The position numbers and the translations under genes were made by a program. DNA of 64,000 bases from Eumeta japonica. Taxonomy: Eukaryota > Arthropoda > Insecta > Lepidoptera > Psychidae. Location: NCBI GenBank assembly GCA_005406025.1, contig BGZK01000189.1, positions 1-64,000 of the forward strand. The letters run 5' to 3'. The notes beneath the pieces were generated by a model. It saw nothing but the letters and a program-made list of their open reading frames with translations, did not search any database and was not told the DNA's origin. The first letter of the stretch is position 1. Each line of letters opens with the position of its first letter. This document shows positions 1 to 12,020 of the stretch, one piece after another.

Positions 1-470
1 AAAGTTAGTTTCAATGATATTATTGTACGGGTAAATGTCGAGAACGCCAGTTAGTTATCGAAAGTTATTACAAAAAAAAATTCTTTTTTTGCTTCACATA
101 AAAAATATAACAGTAAAAAAAAATTCCCAGGCTATATTGCATAGGTATTTAAAAAGCCATTAAAAGTTATTGAATAACTTTTTTTCTCAGGTGTATATTT
201 TACGGTTAGTTAGTTTGCAGTCGTTAAACTGTGTCTCATCTCCTCTAATTTTTTAATCATGAATTTCAAAATATTGAAAGAAAAAGTCGTAGTAATAAAA
301 CTTTATAAATTTTAGTGAATTTTATTTTGACAAATCTGTTTACAACTTTTTGGATATCCACAATATTTATTTATTAATAGTAACAATTTAATAACCCATG
401 CATCTGGGTACACATCTGGATTTTCATAGAATAGTTACTTACCATTCTAACATATGCAAAGTCACTCTAA
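1..470. other. AT-rich sequence, no feature seen
   Basis: Runs of A and T and stop codons in all frames. No motif, repeat unit or coding signal that I recognise. Confidence 0.6.
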
Positions 471-474
471 AATT

Positions 475-1420
475 ATTGAGATACGGGAAAATTACATAAG
501 CAAGTCACACCAGATTTTCATATGTTCAACAGACTCTCCTTCTGAGTCAATACACTTCTCTAGATAAATTTTCCATAAATGGAAAGCATCGCACTAGTCG
601 TTTACAAAAATAGAGTCAAAATATTCAGTAATAGCGGCGTCGATCCATTCTTCTGATGTAAAACGACAACCGGCCATTTTTTTTAAATAAAAAACAACCA
701 AAATTCACATTTCGAGATTTTGTGAGTAAGACTTATGCCATAACACTATAATCTTATTTCCTTTCAAAAAGTTGACAGTGAACGCAACGGTATGAGAGCA
801 TGCGTTGTCGTGGTGCAGCATAAAGCCTCTAAATGCTAAGAGTCTCGAGAACTCCTGGCAAGCAGTGTTGTGTATACCAGGGCGCTGTAACAATTTTCTG
901 TCTTTTTAATTTTATAGCCTTGACCGAGTCTGTACTACTTTTTTATTGCACGTACGTTTTTCACGACGGTTGGTATCGGAACGTCTTTATAAACCCATAG
1001 GTACCCAGATTTTCTGAAGTATAGGCACATCATAAAAGGGAATGTACGTTTCATCACCTGTAACGATTTTAGATATTGTACGGTGACCAACTTTATTCAA
1101 TAACTTTCACGTCTACAGGTGGATTCTTACATGTTAAGATTTTTGATGTTTTGTAAGATGATGTGGATCCCAATAAGAAATAATATTTTTCATTTTAAAT
1201 TCATCATCTAAGCTCTTATACACCGCTGCGAGTCCAGTCCCAAGGGTATTCTGAATCATGTGGTAGGTGCAGCAATTACCATCTTGTTATCATTTTACTA
1301 ACGCAGGCGACATTATCTGGTGTGAATGTTGAAACAGACTTTTCCATATGTTCTTCATTTTGAAGTGAATTGCATCAATTACAAAATTCTCTAAGCCATC
1401 GAAACTTAGTGGTTCGAGAT
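475..1420 (-). pseudogene. Decayed mariner-family transposase
   Basis: Minus-strand reading gives mariner transposase blocks in the right order but in different frames. The VTGDET motif with the first catalytic Asp lies at 1047-1064. The HHDNA motif with the second Asp is at 801-815, inside a 62-codon open stretch (705-893) that continues into a degraded version of the YSPDL block. Downstream, about 520-680, a C-terminal block resembling RFTSEE...EYFDS...KCID can be read with shifts. Upstream, about 1130-1400, pieces like the linker WIPHNLT region are visible. Stops and frameshifts break every block, and the third Asp position has lost its frame, so no active enzyme is made. In this family the protein cuts and pastes the element at TA sites in the nucleus. 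I could not define the terminal inverted repeats, so the outer limits are approximate. Confidence 0.8.
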
Positions 1421-1757
1421 GGCGCTTCACTACTAAACGATGACTATACCTAACGGTTGCACACATTGCTCATTGTATAGACAAACCTTAAAATCATAGT
1501 AGTTCATAGCTCACCAGTGCTCACGTTTCAAATACATTAGCCGTTTCACAGAAACACTATGATACCTACGTTTAAAAACGCTGGAAGTGATTACTGCGCG
1601 CGCTTTTGTAGTGAAGGGCATTTGCACGCATGCACAGTAATAACCGCGGGAAAAATCGGTGTTTGACAGGATTCCAATGATTCCAGTGTGGCCCTTGTAT
1701 TTGTTTCTATATTATTAAAATTATTTTTTGATATGAAACATCTAATGCGGCGGGTCA

Positions 1758-1800
1758 GACACAACTGATGGCGTGGCCATGCGTCGCCACGTCATGTGTC
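1758..1800. repeat. Imperfect hairpin
   Basis: GACACA (1758-1763) pairs with TGTGTC (1795-1800). Inside it TGGCGTGGC pairs with GCCACGTCA with one mismatch, around an 8-base loop. It may be the tip of an old inverted-repeat element; no coding sequence is attached. Confidence 0.45.
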
Positions 1801-2690
1801 TCTATGTCAAAGTGACTTTGCGACTCTCTCCCCACTCGGCTCGGCGATCCGCCATCTTTCTTGGCGCATTGAGCTTGTACACCTATTGTGCGTATTGAGG
1901 TATCTGTTACCTGTCTTATTTAAAATAATAATTTTAACAATAAAATATGTGCGGTCCATAAGAGTAAAAGCAAGAGCCTGCTTACTTTCATTTACTAAAC
2001 TATCACTAGTTTAGAAAATGAAAGTTTAGCGAAGAAAGAAAAACTACACTATCACACGTTAGCAAGTGATTCAAATCAAGAATTAGTTAATTATATTTTT
2101 ATAATTAGAGTGTGCATTTGTATGTGGACTAAGCGCGTGTATATTCGGTCTGCTTCAAGCCGCGGTAAATGTAAATTCTACTATTTTAGCAAACACACGC
2201 CCTCAATTCAAGGATTTTGGCTATAGAAAAAAAATTAAAACAGATATTTATAAGTGCAATATGCAATTATATGCAGATAAAAATCTGAATATTTTGGTTT
2301 TTTATGCCATATTTAGTTGCTTTCATAAACTATCCTTTTATTCGTATTATCTTTACAAAATAATTTCGATGTTTCACCTATGCCAGGCGTCCCGCGACGA
2401 CTCATATTTTGTTTTTCAAGAGTACGTGCCATATTTTTTTTTGTATTAAACACGAAAATTATAATACTCTCAACTATTATCACAAACATTGTGGCTATAA
2501 TTACAAATTCATGACTGAAAAAATGCTATCATTTCAATGTATGATCTATCTCTCATCTAACGCATCATAAATCTAGCTATCATACACGTTTCGTGGTTTC
2601 AGAGCGTAAGAGCTGTGAAGGACAGATAGAGAGCTAATCCTTAGATGAACTGTCGCTGTTTTTGAAATGGTACACCGGACGATTGCAAAG
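1801..2690. other. AT-rich sequence, no feature seen
   Basis: A moderately GC-rich patch at 1810-1880 fades into AT-rich DNA. Short open frames here have no recognisable protein content. Confidence 0.5.
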
Positions 2691-3010
2691 GCACCGCGAG
2701 CCATTTCTATTTTCGTCTTTAAACGTTTAGCAATCAATAAACTCGTTTCCGTGCGGCACGTGCCCGCAACGCAACAGAAATAGAAGGTAATAAATGACCC
2801 GTAAATTTACCACTTTTATGGCAGCCGTAAACGGAATAGAAGGGGTCTCGACGCTGATGGAGGAACCACAAATAGGATGCGATCAGCGGCGAGCGCTGGG
2901 GGCAGGTGCGAACGCCGCGTCTAAACACGGTAGGACTTTTACAATATCGATGGCTATATTTGGTCGGAGCGGCGACAAACCGCTAGCGACTATACCACTC
3001 GATATCACGG
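2690..3010. promoter_or_regulatory. GC-richer island, candidate regulatory DNA
   Basis: Complex, non-repetitive sequence richer in G, C and CpG than its flanks. It contains CAATAAA, TTTTATGGC and paired GTAAATTTAC-type sites, the kind of cores bound by Abd-B/Cdx-like homeodomains, plus a CACGTG E-box near 2757-2762. Open frames cross it on both strands (plus 2794-3015, minus 2734-2928) but give no protein I know. Function is inferred only from composition and site content. Confidence 0.3.
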
Positions 3011-3600
3011 AATGAGTCAATATTCAGTCTACTTGCAGGATTTTACGATTGACCGAAAGCTATATGAAAACAGAAGCCATGGGCTCGAAATATTTATACG
3101 AGTGATCATAAAACCTGTCAAGTCCGTGTTGAATTCGTGCACCGAAGATTTGGAACCATATATGAGGAACAAGTATTTACATGATATGTGTAGCAGCAAT
3201 CTATTGTGAGATATATTAGATTGGAATCTCTATCGATGTTAATATATGAAATGATATGGTACAATTGATGATAGGATACCAAGCAGGCAGACCGAGATGT
3301 TATTAAATTATGTTTAGACTTTGAACAGAGATAACGTGAAGGGCTCAAAGTCGAGTCCTTCAATCTAAAAGAAACATTGTGGAAGGTTATGCCTTTGCAA
3401 AGGGATGATAAAAACTAGGCATGTGTTATTTTATTTCATGACTAGCGAATAATAAAAATAGGGTTGTCGAATGGCAGCGCTGGTGCTATGCTTACAAGTT
3501 CTCCTAAATATCGGTATGTTTCGATTATTTACGTTAGCTGAAGCTAGGTAAGTTTTTTTTTTAAATTAAATTTTCAGTAGTTTTAATAATTGTAAAGATA
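3011..3600. other. AT-rich sequence, no feature seen
   Basis: Short open frames on both strands overlap one another and show no domain. No repeat recognised. Confidence 0.5.
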
Positions 3601-3619
3601 ATCCCGAATTCTAATAATC

Positions 3620-3722
3620 AATCCTTTTTCGTCGTTTGTGAGCCAAAACCTGTGACGGACGAACGGACATCGTAAGCTCAGTAGGTTCTATTTTGTACCC
3701 TTAGGGTACGAAGCCTTAGGAT
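3620..3722 (+). repeat. Tail fragment of a common lepidopteran repeat
   Basis: The sequence runs GACGGACGAACGGACATCG, then a TCTATTTTGTACCCTTAGGG block, then a diverged GTACGGAACCCT-type end. This matches, from memory, the 3' part of a very abundant anonymous interspersed repeat of moths and butterflies, usually written GACAGACGGACAGCG then CCCTTTGGGTACGGAACCCT. A fuller copy of a related repeat lies at 44765-45200. Confidence 0.6.
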
Positions 3723-4280
3723 ATATTAGCATTAAGTACATTTTTGCAGTGTATCTTAACAAACGTTGAGAAAAAAGTTTTCATAAAATCTATTAAAAGT
3801 TTTCATTAAATTTTGAATACTATCATATACAAATCGTGCAAATTGCATAGGAGTTACAGATTGATAGACAAGCGAAATCAATAGCTTAATATCGTCGCAT
3901 TTTAATATAAGATCTTATAATTTAAGAGATCCCTTGCAAACGAGCAGACGAATATATGTCTGCTGGAGTTGAAACAAAATCGTACGACAGGAAATGAACG
4001 AACCCAGCGCACTGTTCTCAATTCGGAGCGTACGCGTCACGGGCAAGGCTCGACACAGAAGGTAGCTTTCGCCTCTGGAACCGATAAATGTTTAATCTTC
4101 CTGTAGCGATTTTCAGTTATTTCTGAGCTTTTACAATTTGCACATTAATAAATTGGTTGGTTTTCGAAAAAAGTTTTATCCTTATTCATAGAGCATGCGC
4201 TGCGATGGCGGACATCCTGGCAAATAATGAGGAAAACAAAGAGTAAAAAATTAAGATTGGGTCTCCATAAAAAAAAAATC

Positions 4281-4340
4281 ATTCAAGTGCGAGTCGGATT
4301 CGTGCACCGAGGGTTCCGTGCAACACTATTTATTTGTGTT
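4281..4340 (+). repeat. Head fragment of a common lepidopteran repeat
   Basis: Contains TCAAGTGCGAGTCGGATTCG followed by CACCGAGGGTTCCGTGCAAC. This is the usual start of the same abundant repeat class seen at 44765. It lacks the tail here. Confidence 0.65.
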
Positions 4341-4539
4341 AAATATTGAAAGAAGTCAATTTCATTCATTCATTTGCCCATTCTTATGACAAGCAACACT
4401 TGACCGATTTTTCTTTATTGTTTCCCATCAGTTTTCACTTTGACACGCCAAGTACGATGCTTGTATTACTGATTTTGCTATAGAGCAAAAATAAGAATAA
4501 TCCACTCTGTAATTAGCGAGTATCAGTTCATATTGGACT

Positions 4540-4720
4540 TTGTAACGGATCAACACGAAGCAAAAAATAAAATACAGCCAAGGGTGACCGGGATCGCGGT
4601 TTAGGCCCAGAGCTGAGGGAAAAGCACAATTTTTGTGATAAATACAAATACAAAAGTATATTGTTACGGTGTTCCTAAGCTCTGGGTCGCGAGGCAGACT
4701 TGCACTTGGCTTTTTCGTTT
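4540..4720 (-). repeat. Inverted fragment of the same repeat class
   Basis: Read on the minus strand the block begins AAAAAGCCAAGTGCAAGTC and continues through CGCGACCCAGAGCTTAGGAA, a variant of the head at 4281. The two heads therefore lie in opposite orientation about 350 bp apart. This could be one rearranged element or two insertions. Confidence 0.45.
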
Positions 4721-4945
4721 TTACCTTTCATGCGCACGTACTTCCATTGTGTATATACGAATTTATAACCGATATATGAGGTCCTATCGAAAGGAATGAC
4801 CTTTTTTTAATTATTGCGTTAAGCCGTAAGCCCTGTGAGCCAATACGTGTTAGGACTTCACACGTTGTGATGGATGCTCCCTGACGGAGGATGTTTTCAT
4901 TTACCGATAAAAAAAATAATAATGGCATTCCAATATACTCCATAT

Positions 4946-5590
4946 TATTAGATTTTATTTATCAGGGCGTGCATAGAGATTTAGACAGGACATGCAAAGC
5001 TAAAAAAAACCTACTAGTTTCAGAATTGTTTCGGTTAGTGACCCACCGCCAAGACAGTAAGTGTCTTTACACCATGCATAATCAAATAACATTTAATTTT
5101 GTTTTAAATCGTTGCTAAATGTGTTATACATTGTGTATTTTTGTATTTCGTTAGACAATGACTTTTGATAAATGAAATCGTAAACAAAGATCCTGTTTGA
5201 AATGGATTGATAAAAAAAATACGAAAAAAAATAAGGTTTTCTTAGATATGTGTTCTCATCGACGTACCAAATATGATCAACTGTACGTTTTTCTGCATTT
5301 TCATAATCCTATATATTTTAATTTCAGTTTTACACGAACATGTATGACTAGATTAATGAATTTGGAACAAGTAAGGAAAGTCTATCAGGATCGTAGGAAG
5401 TTGAAGGATGTAGTTTATGACTACTCCTGCGGGAAAGAGGCTTGTGTTTGTGTGTACGTATGAATTTTTTTTTGTCCCTACAGAGTAATTCAAGGGCTGT
5501 CTATCATTTCAAATGTGTAATGATATCGATATCAAAAGACATTTTTTAGTATTGCAATATTTTAGTAAACAAATAGTTTTACATTACTTA
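4946..5590. other. AT-rich sequence, no feature seen
   Basis: Two short plus-strand open frames (4891-5118, 5197-5463) are rich in Lys, Asn and Phe codons as expected from AT-rich noise. No domain is seen. Confidence 0.5.
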
Positions 5591-5595
5591 TTTAA

Positions 5596-5904
5596 TCAAA
5601 TTCTATCTTCATTCAATACTCGAGATAAAGCTACGGACAAAATATAATGCATGCTCCCCAATGCATTTGCCATATATTGCCATACATCCCGTGTCTCAGA
5701 AACACTGTCGAATCCAAGGAGATTCATTGTGACCATGACCCCCTGAGATGTGTCTACGTCGACCACCGACTGATATTGAATCAGAGTCTGTCCTGAGTAA
5801 ACATCGACTATGTGACCCCCCATGATTCGGAATATAATAGTATTATTCTCATTTATAATAATGAGTTTGTTCATGAGTAGATGATGGAGATGATGTGCAT
5901 TCAT
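5596..5904 (-). CDS. Unrecognised 102-codon ORF
   Basis: A true ATG start, directly preceded by an in-frame TAG, opens 102 codons ending in TGA. The peptide looks more protein-like than the other frames here: mixed hydrophobic, acidic and polar residues (for example GGHIVDVYSG, SVVDVDTSQG, LLGFDSVSETRDVWQYM) and GC-richer codons than the flanks. There is no signal peptide, no clear membrane segment and no motif I can name. No TATA box, splice sites or paired exon are obvious. It could be a fragment of an old gene or transposon, a single exon, or chance. Confidence 0.3.
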   Translation of the reverse strand: MNAHHLHHLLMNKLIIINENNTIIFRIMGGHIVDVYSGQTLIQYQSVVDVDTSQGVMVTMNLLGFDSVSETRDVWQYMANALGSMHYILSVALSRVLNEDRI

Positions 5905-7455
5905 CTAAGACACATCACCTAACCATCGAATATGGTCATCAATAAATACGGGCTGCCTATGATTTAGTGAAGATAATCAAGCAATATAGCGACTGCAATA
6001 ATATTATTTGTTACTGTCAATTTAAAAGTTTGAAAGTACGTTGATGGATTTTCAGCTCCTTCCGTCCTGGACGAAATTCAATAATCATTGAACCTATAAT
6101 AAGAATGTATTTATAGAGAGATGTGAGTGCCGGGGCATTAACATAATTTACCATACAATTTAATAGGAAAAACAAAACGAACAGGAAAAACAAACAGAAC
6201 AAAAAAAAATATGCTAAAGACGTTTTTTTCTAACATTCCCTATTTTTTAGGGAGCTTTTTAAGACCAAATAATCAGAGACTCGTTTCCCGTTATTTCCGC
6301 TATTTCTGTCCGTTCATTATTGTTATATACCCTAGCATCTTCCCTTCAAAAATGGTTTTTTTACAAATAAGACTTTTTCAAGAAAAGGTGTGAATTATGT
6401 TTATTCTAGAGATTTTTTTTCTTGCTTCAACAAATGCACTAATCTTTCTAATCTTTTCATGAATATTGGAATAAAATTTAAATCTCACTTTACGTATATA
6501 TATTGTAATGATAACAATTTTAAAATAAACAAAACGTATTTGATCTGTTTTAATAAAGATTATTATTCTAACTTGTTTCATCAATTTAATCAACTTACTT
6601 GATCCCGGCACATCGAAAACATTTTACTTAAAATCAAACCCATGCATGCGCCACAAAAGACGTCCACACAAGGAAGTACTAAAAGAAAATTGTACATTAC
6701 ACATCACAATAGCCGGCCCTGTAATAATGTGCTCGGCAAACAAGTTGTATTGTTGAGCCATTGCTCGTCTGACTCTGACTGACCAAGGACGTCGTCCATT
6801 GTCGTGTCGCTGAGAAATAATTCCGGCGAGATTCGTCGCTGCGCCTGTAATCGAACTAGCTTTGATGTTTCAGAGACGAATTAAGCAACTGTACAACTTG
6901 ATGAAGACAATTTAATGACGCCCATTCACAGTGCTCTGTGGTTGTGATCTAGATGAATCTACTCGAATTAAAACTTAGATAGTTAAAAGTGAGGAACGAT
7001 TTTGACGGTGACAGAATTTTCACGTACATTGGTAACTACGATTGTTATTAATACAAATATTGGTCGCTCGAGTGCACAAAAATTATTATGGGACTTTCTG
7101 ATATCCCGATTTTGAAATGTGGAAATACAGCTTAAAGTTTCTATGTGAAGATTGATTTCTCCATCACAAGATATCCGAAGACGAAAAACGACTGTGTTCA
7201 ATTTCATACACAAATATATTATAAGCGAGTACTTTTGCGTGTACAGTCATAAATATCAACATATTCTTTTTTAAATAATTCTTGATATTTTTGTTGAAGT
7301 TACACAATCATAAATATCCTTCACGTTAGTCATGTGATTTGAATTGTTTCTGAATATCATTTAAAATGACGATGATACTTAATGATGATTGCGATACACA
7401 TGAATCCAGCCATGTGGTGTGGTTGACGATAGGTTATATACATAACTGGGTTTTG
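5905..7455. other. Mostly AT-rich; modest GC-rich patch at 6710-6900
   Basis: 5905-6700 is very AT-rich with overlapping chance frames on both strands. About 6710-6900 is more complex and CpG-containing, with TGTAATCG and repeated GTCTGACTCTGACTGAC-like text. It may be a small conserved element, but nothing coding is seen. Confidence 0.35.
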
Positions 7456-7745
7456 CCTGCGGCTCGTAGACGCTGAGTCAATTCCTTCGCCTTCTATATC
7501 GACCAATGATGCTGTCAAAAATGAGCCTGATCCTGGTCTCACTCTCAATTTAAATACCAGTCCTGCCCTCGTTTTCGATCATCATAGAAGGAAGTATATC
7601 CTAACATCGAAAACGCACATACTGCCGCTGAATTATTCTGTTATAAAACAATCTCGCTTCTACCCTTGATCCCGATCTCAGTCCTGTTAGCTGTTTCGAC
7701 CTGGTGCTGATCTTGATCTGCCCTTGAGTATTGTTACCGATTTGT
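7456..7745 (+). repeat. Hexamer-periodic array, copy 1
   Basis: The block opens with a TGCGGCTCGTAGACGC head and then splits cleanly into 6-base words such as GAGCCT GATCCT GGTCTC, and later CTTGATCCCGATCTCAGTCC. The words diverge but the 6-base phase is kept. An interruption lies near 7570-7655. It is one of seven such blocks in the window. The open frames inside are products of the periodicity, not genes. Confidence 0.6.
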
Positions 7746-8212
7746 AGTTGGTGAATAGGAGAGGAAGGAATTCGTTCTATGTTCAAGCGAGCAGTGTTAC
7801 GAACAAAAGCTAGTTATCCCTCAATGTCAATCCGATTTTTATCCATATATTTTTCCAAAAAATAAATTTTGTACGGATTAAGGGGTTTATGCGAGGTGCA
7901 CGTTCAAACAAACCGACTAACAGAGAAAAAAAAAAGATTTTGTGTATTAGTATATATCCTTCGTCCCATTCCAGTTATTTTTTCTGTTAATGATAAACAG
8001 TATCAAAAATCTTTAATGTACAAACGCACACATTATACGATTTTGTTATATAATATGTATGTACTTTTAGAAGTCGGAGTTCTTATACGAAATTAGGATA
8101 GTTATAACAAACATTTTAAAAACAACAGTCTCGTCTGATCAACTAAAAACTTGTTTGTTTCCATAAATTTAAATTTCTGTAATCTTATTTCCTATGTATT
8201 ATATATTTTTAT

Positions 8213-8250
8213 ACTAGCGGCTCGTCCGCGGCTTTACTCGTGTAGACTAT
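8213..8250 (+). repeat. LINE-like CTAGCGGCTCGTCCGCGGC tail motif
   Basis: ACTAGCGGCTCGTCCGCGGC followed by TTTACTCGTG resembles the conserved 3'-end motif of RTE-type LINEs and related repeats in arthropods. No coding part is attached. Confidence 0.45.
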
Positions 8251-8259
8251 AGGATTGTA

Positions 8260-9540
8260 TAATTTTTTTTCATTTAATTTATACTTTAGCATATGCTACT
8301 TTTTTTTAGAAAATATTGAATGATCTGTTCCACCATACATTATTTTCATGCAACTTTTAACTGTGCAGTCAACGCCATGGATTCGTATTCTGCCGACTTA
8401 ATTTACAAATATCATCATGCCGGTAGTTTATTTTCGCAAAATGTGTATAAATTATTACATAAAGTCTTCTCAGATAATCTTTCTTTCTATTGATTAAAAC
8501 CCCATGAAAATCCTTAGAATATTTTCTGAGATTAGCCCGAATAAACAAAAGCTCAGCGCGTGGCGGAGGACTTTGTAATATGTAGTGATGCATTTAAACA
8601 TTATAAACCAACCTAAATTTTAGGTGCAACAACCATTGCGAAACCAATCAAAAACCATCACGCGATGCAAACGCCCTGATTTAAATATTGTTACAGAGAC
8701 TGCACATTGTTATCTGATTTTCATAATTTCTCTAAATTTCATATGATTTCTGTAAATATATACGTTTATGCATTTTGAAGTTTTATTTGTGTGTGCGTTA
8801 TGTTAAATATGTTTAAGTTCTAATCGTTGCATGATTTAATTAAACATGGTGAATTAAGTATCACTATGGTGGAACAAATATACTCAAAAAATCTCGCCGG
8901 CAGGATTTTGCAATATTAATTTAGCACTTTGGATTCTTTATAGAAACTATCACAGATTTGAAATTGTTGTCCAATTTTGCTCAATTATGACTTATTGATG
9001 TATATTACTTTTACGACGATTGCCACAATCCAATGGCACCGATTAAATTTTTTTTTTGTAAATGACCGTAGTATACATGTGTGTGTATTGTGTGAACGTA
9101 GTATGAAAATGACCCTTCATCGTAGTATGACTACTTCACATGTTTACTAATTTTTATTTTTGTCTCATTCTTATTGTTAATTTCCTTGCTTATTAAACGG
9201 CCATTTTTACGAGGCGCTTTGTTGAGGTTATCATGTCTATTTTAAATGTAATACTAAAGTTTTAGCGCCATCTAAAGGAACCAAACTAAAGTCTCTCGTA
9301 ATTTGTACGCGTAAAGCATTCAAGTCGTCAATAATGTGTGGAGACCCTCTTGAGGGTTAAACTTTTTCACGTTTTAATCATATTTTTTATGATTCATGCC
9401 GCTACAGTATACGACCCGTGTATTTTTCAAGCTATTCATCTTCTGTGAGATGTAAAGCGTGCGATAAACGGGCAAGTATCGCAGGCACACTTATAGGGTT
9501 CCGTGTCGTGACCCTTTGTCTGCGGAACCGTAACGTAACG
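8260..9540. other. AT-rich sequence, no gene seen
   Basis: No domain or tandem array. At about 9490-9540 there is a TATAGGGTTCCGTGTCG stretch and then direct-repeated ACGTAACG words that may be a scrap of the repeat class seen at 44765. Confidence 0.4.
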
Positions 9541-9559
9541 ATCTCATTACGTTACGCCC

Positions 9560-9745
9560 TAATTTTTTCCACGATGATTAGACGTCACAACGACGCGCCG
9601 CCGTTGGCGATGATGTCGTCGGACGCGTTACAACCAACACACGCGATGGCTATCGGGTCGCGGCGCCCATTGTACCTGCGGGTTATCGCGTGCGGACGCG
9701 CTCAGCGCTGACCGCGTCCGCCGGACGGCGCGCGCGCTGCGAAAA
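9560..9745. promoter_or_regulatory. CpG- and GC-rich island
   Basis: A sharp rise in GC and CpG (runs such as CGCGCCGCCGTTGGCG and GGACGGCGCGCGCGC) in an otherwise AT-rich setting. It is flanked by a GATTAGACGTCA site (CRE-like TGACGTCT on the other strand) and CGATAATTAAATTT. A plus-strand open frame (9418-9711) is Arg- and Ala-rich only because of the CpG content. This may be regulatory DNA or a GC-rich repeat. Confidence 0.3.
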
Positions 9746-9810
9746 AGGGATGTCGCGATAATTAAATTTCTGTTTAGCCGACTGAAATAGGTGCCAGAAT
9801 TATTTGGCAC

Positions 9811-10384
9811 GGTTCTGTACCGTCCGTCCGACTGATCTAGAAAATGGGTAGAAAGAGATTAAAAAAAAAAATGTATGCTCTGATGTTAATATTTATATGT
9901 TTTCTATTACCATTATCGAGTCAAATAAAGTGTATGTAGCTTTGTAGGTTTTTTGCACACGTGCTTTTTTTTTGAGAATTTATGAAAATTTTCTATACAT
10001 TTTGGTTTGTATTTAAAGTAAGTACTCATATACCGATTCAGTTTTTAACCAGTGGAACATTCAATATGATTTCCCTTTTTTTTTAAGTTTTCAAGCAAAA
10101 AAATTTCCAAATTAAAGCCAAAGTCATGACTTTGCAAAGAAAAATTGTCTAAGTAATTCTATAGCCACATCCATTTATGTAGAACTAGAGGCTTTTGTGA
10201 TGCACAGTAAGTGTTCATGTCAATATATTATACCACTTTCACTAACCAATGTTTTAAATGAATAGGCCCTTAAAACAAAATTAATAACTATTTCTTATGA
10301 GGAAAAGATTGCGAATTTAAACTAATGGCTTATCAATTTTAAATATAATATATTTAATAAATAGCCTTAAATATATATTTTTTA
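9811..10384. other. AT-rich sequence, no feature seen
   Basis: Long A and T runs; nothing recognised. Confidence 0.6.
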
Positions 10385-10394
10385 ATTTCAAACA

Positions 10395-10520
10395 CCCGAA
10401 AACGACGAGCGTGCATGAAAAGATTGATGGATGTCAGAGAGGCGAGAGAGATAAGCAAATATCGCACCATGTGAAAATTTGTAGTCTCTGCCTACCCTTC
10501 AGAGAAATAGGTGTGAGTTT
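10395..10520 (+). mobile_element. 3' end of a non-LTR retrotransposon
   Basis: GCATGAAAAGATTGATGG, GATGTCAGAGAGGCGAGAGA and GTAGTCTCTGCCTACCCTTC match in order, with scattered differences, the minus-strand text at 25602-25710. There the text follows a recognisable LINE C-terminal coding block, so this is the 3' end of the same LINE family, 5'-truncated. Confidence 0.7.
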
Positions 10521-10619
10521 ATATTATTATTAAATAGCCTATAAGATCTATTTATTTGGAAACGTTACAAACAATATATTTTAAACAAAGTGGATATGTT
10601 ATACATACTATATTTTTTT

Positions 10620-10820
10620 ACTCGATTCTGTCCACGGCTTCGTCCGCGCGGGCATAAAATATTTGAAATTTTGTCTGTCTATCGGTTCCGATTTTTGTCC
10701 CGCTATTGATTTCGATTCCGTTATTGCTTTTGATACTGCCTCCTGGACATTCTCATCTTCGCTCTTGGTCCTGCTCTCAATTCTGATCTCCGTTCTGCTT
10801 TCAACTCTGGTTATGGTAAT
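10620..10820 (+). repeat. Hexamer-periodic array, copy 2
   Basis: The head GGCTTCGTCCGCGCGGGC (about 10637-10654) is followed by an A/T-rich spacer. A long array then reads in sixes: GGTTCC GATTTT TGTCCC, GATTTC GATTCC and onward, later phase-shifted but still periodic. The minus-strand 115-codon frame (10608-10955) is an artefact of this periodicity. Confidence 0.65.
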
Positions 10821-11184
10821 GTAAAGTTTACTTCTAATCCAATCAGTAGTTTTAACGTTATGCGTTATACTTTCTTGACCATCGTTGTATTTCCAGTAGA
10901 AATCCTTTCGATTTTCGGAATAAAATTTATATATAATTCTATTCCATAGTATCATTATATCACATTCTAATCAAATCTATTTCGTTATAGTATTATAGTT
11001 TCAGTATGATGCCCGTTAAATCTAGAAAAAGAAGAGAGAAAAAATGAAAAAAAAAAAATTACCGACTTGACTTCTGTGTATGTTATTTCTGACTTGTGTC
11101 TAGATATATTCCGTATATAAAATATATTTATTGTACAGACTACAATATCTTACAGTACTATTGTAAGTGTAAATATGTTAACAT

Positions 11185-12020
11185 CATTTATACGCCGACG
11201 ATTTACGGCTTTTCATATCCTGTGAGCCTAATGAAACTTCTTTAGCCTTAAATAAATTAAATCAGGATTTAAAACGGATAGCCAGTTGGTGTGATGTGAA
11301 CAGCTTAGTTTTGAATCCAGAAAAATCAAATTTTCTCATTGCCGGTCCAAAAAACTCAAATTAAAATTAATTACTTTAATCCTAACCATACAGCTGTTAG
11401 GCCTTCCGATTAAGAAAGTTACCGAAACTCGAAACTTAGTCCTATAGATAGACGGACTGCTCAATTTTGAAAAACATGTAGTAAATATTTCTCGTGATTG
11501 CTTTAACAGGCTTTCTATATTATATCGTATGCGCGATTACCTAAACACTGATCTTAGAGTTCAATTATGAGATTGCCTCGTTCTTTCAAAATTAAATTAT
11601 GTTGACACAATATTTGGACATTGCGTTCTTGCTCGTTCTAAAAGACTTCTGTAAAGTATATAAAATGCATGTGTTCGCTATTGTTTTCCTCAATGAGCCC
11701 ATATATCACGCTATATTAATAAATATGGTATAATGAACATGTCATCAAGTCGTAAGTCTACATTTTGCTACCACTATTTTTGGTATTATAAATGATCCCT
11801 CGATACTTGTATGAAGTACCTCGATATTTGTATGAAAGGCTCCGTTTTTCAGATCGCCATATTCGTTTTGCTACTCGTTCGATACGTCAACGTTTTAGAA
11901 CGACCGCACTTCGTGGTAGTTTCCATTAAGCTGCCACGAAGTGCTGAAATGTCTTACCACCACCTAGAGATTCAAGTTCTAGCTTCTTTTTCCAAAAAGC
12001 CTTAAAAGCTTATTTATTAC
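11185..12020 (+). pseudogene. Decayed LINE reverse transcriptase, C-terminal part
   Basis: From 11185 the frame reads HLYADDLRLF, the catalytic YADD box of a non-LTR reverse transcriptase (Tyr-Ala-Asp-Asp at 11191-11202). SLALNKLNQDLKRIASWC and NSLVLNPEKSNFLIAG, typical of Jockey/CR1-group LINEs, follow at once. Further blocks (IDGLLNFEKHV, NRLSILYRMRDYLN, KLNYVD) follow with in-frame stops and frameshifts. The last part (about 11800-12005) reads in more than one frame like the C-terminal FR...NVLPP...SFFFQKALKAYLL region. The copy is 5'-truncated, lacking endonuclease and RT fingers, and is dead. In life this enzyme reverse-transcribes its own mRNA into a nicked target. Confidence 0.85.

Noticed and set aside
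1500..1700. Outer terminal inverted repeat of the mariner relic
   Set aside because: I could not find a matching partner near 440-520, so the element's ends are left undefined.
10608..10955. 115-codon minus frame as a gene
   Set aside because: It covers hexamer array copy 2 and its Arg/Ser/Glu pattern comes from the repeat.
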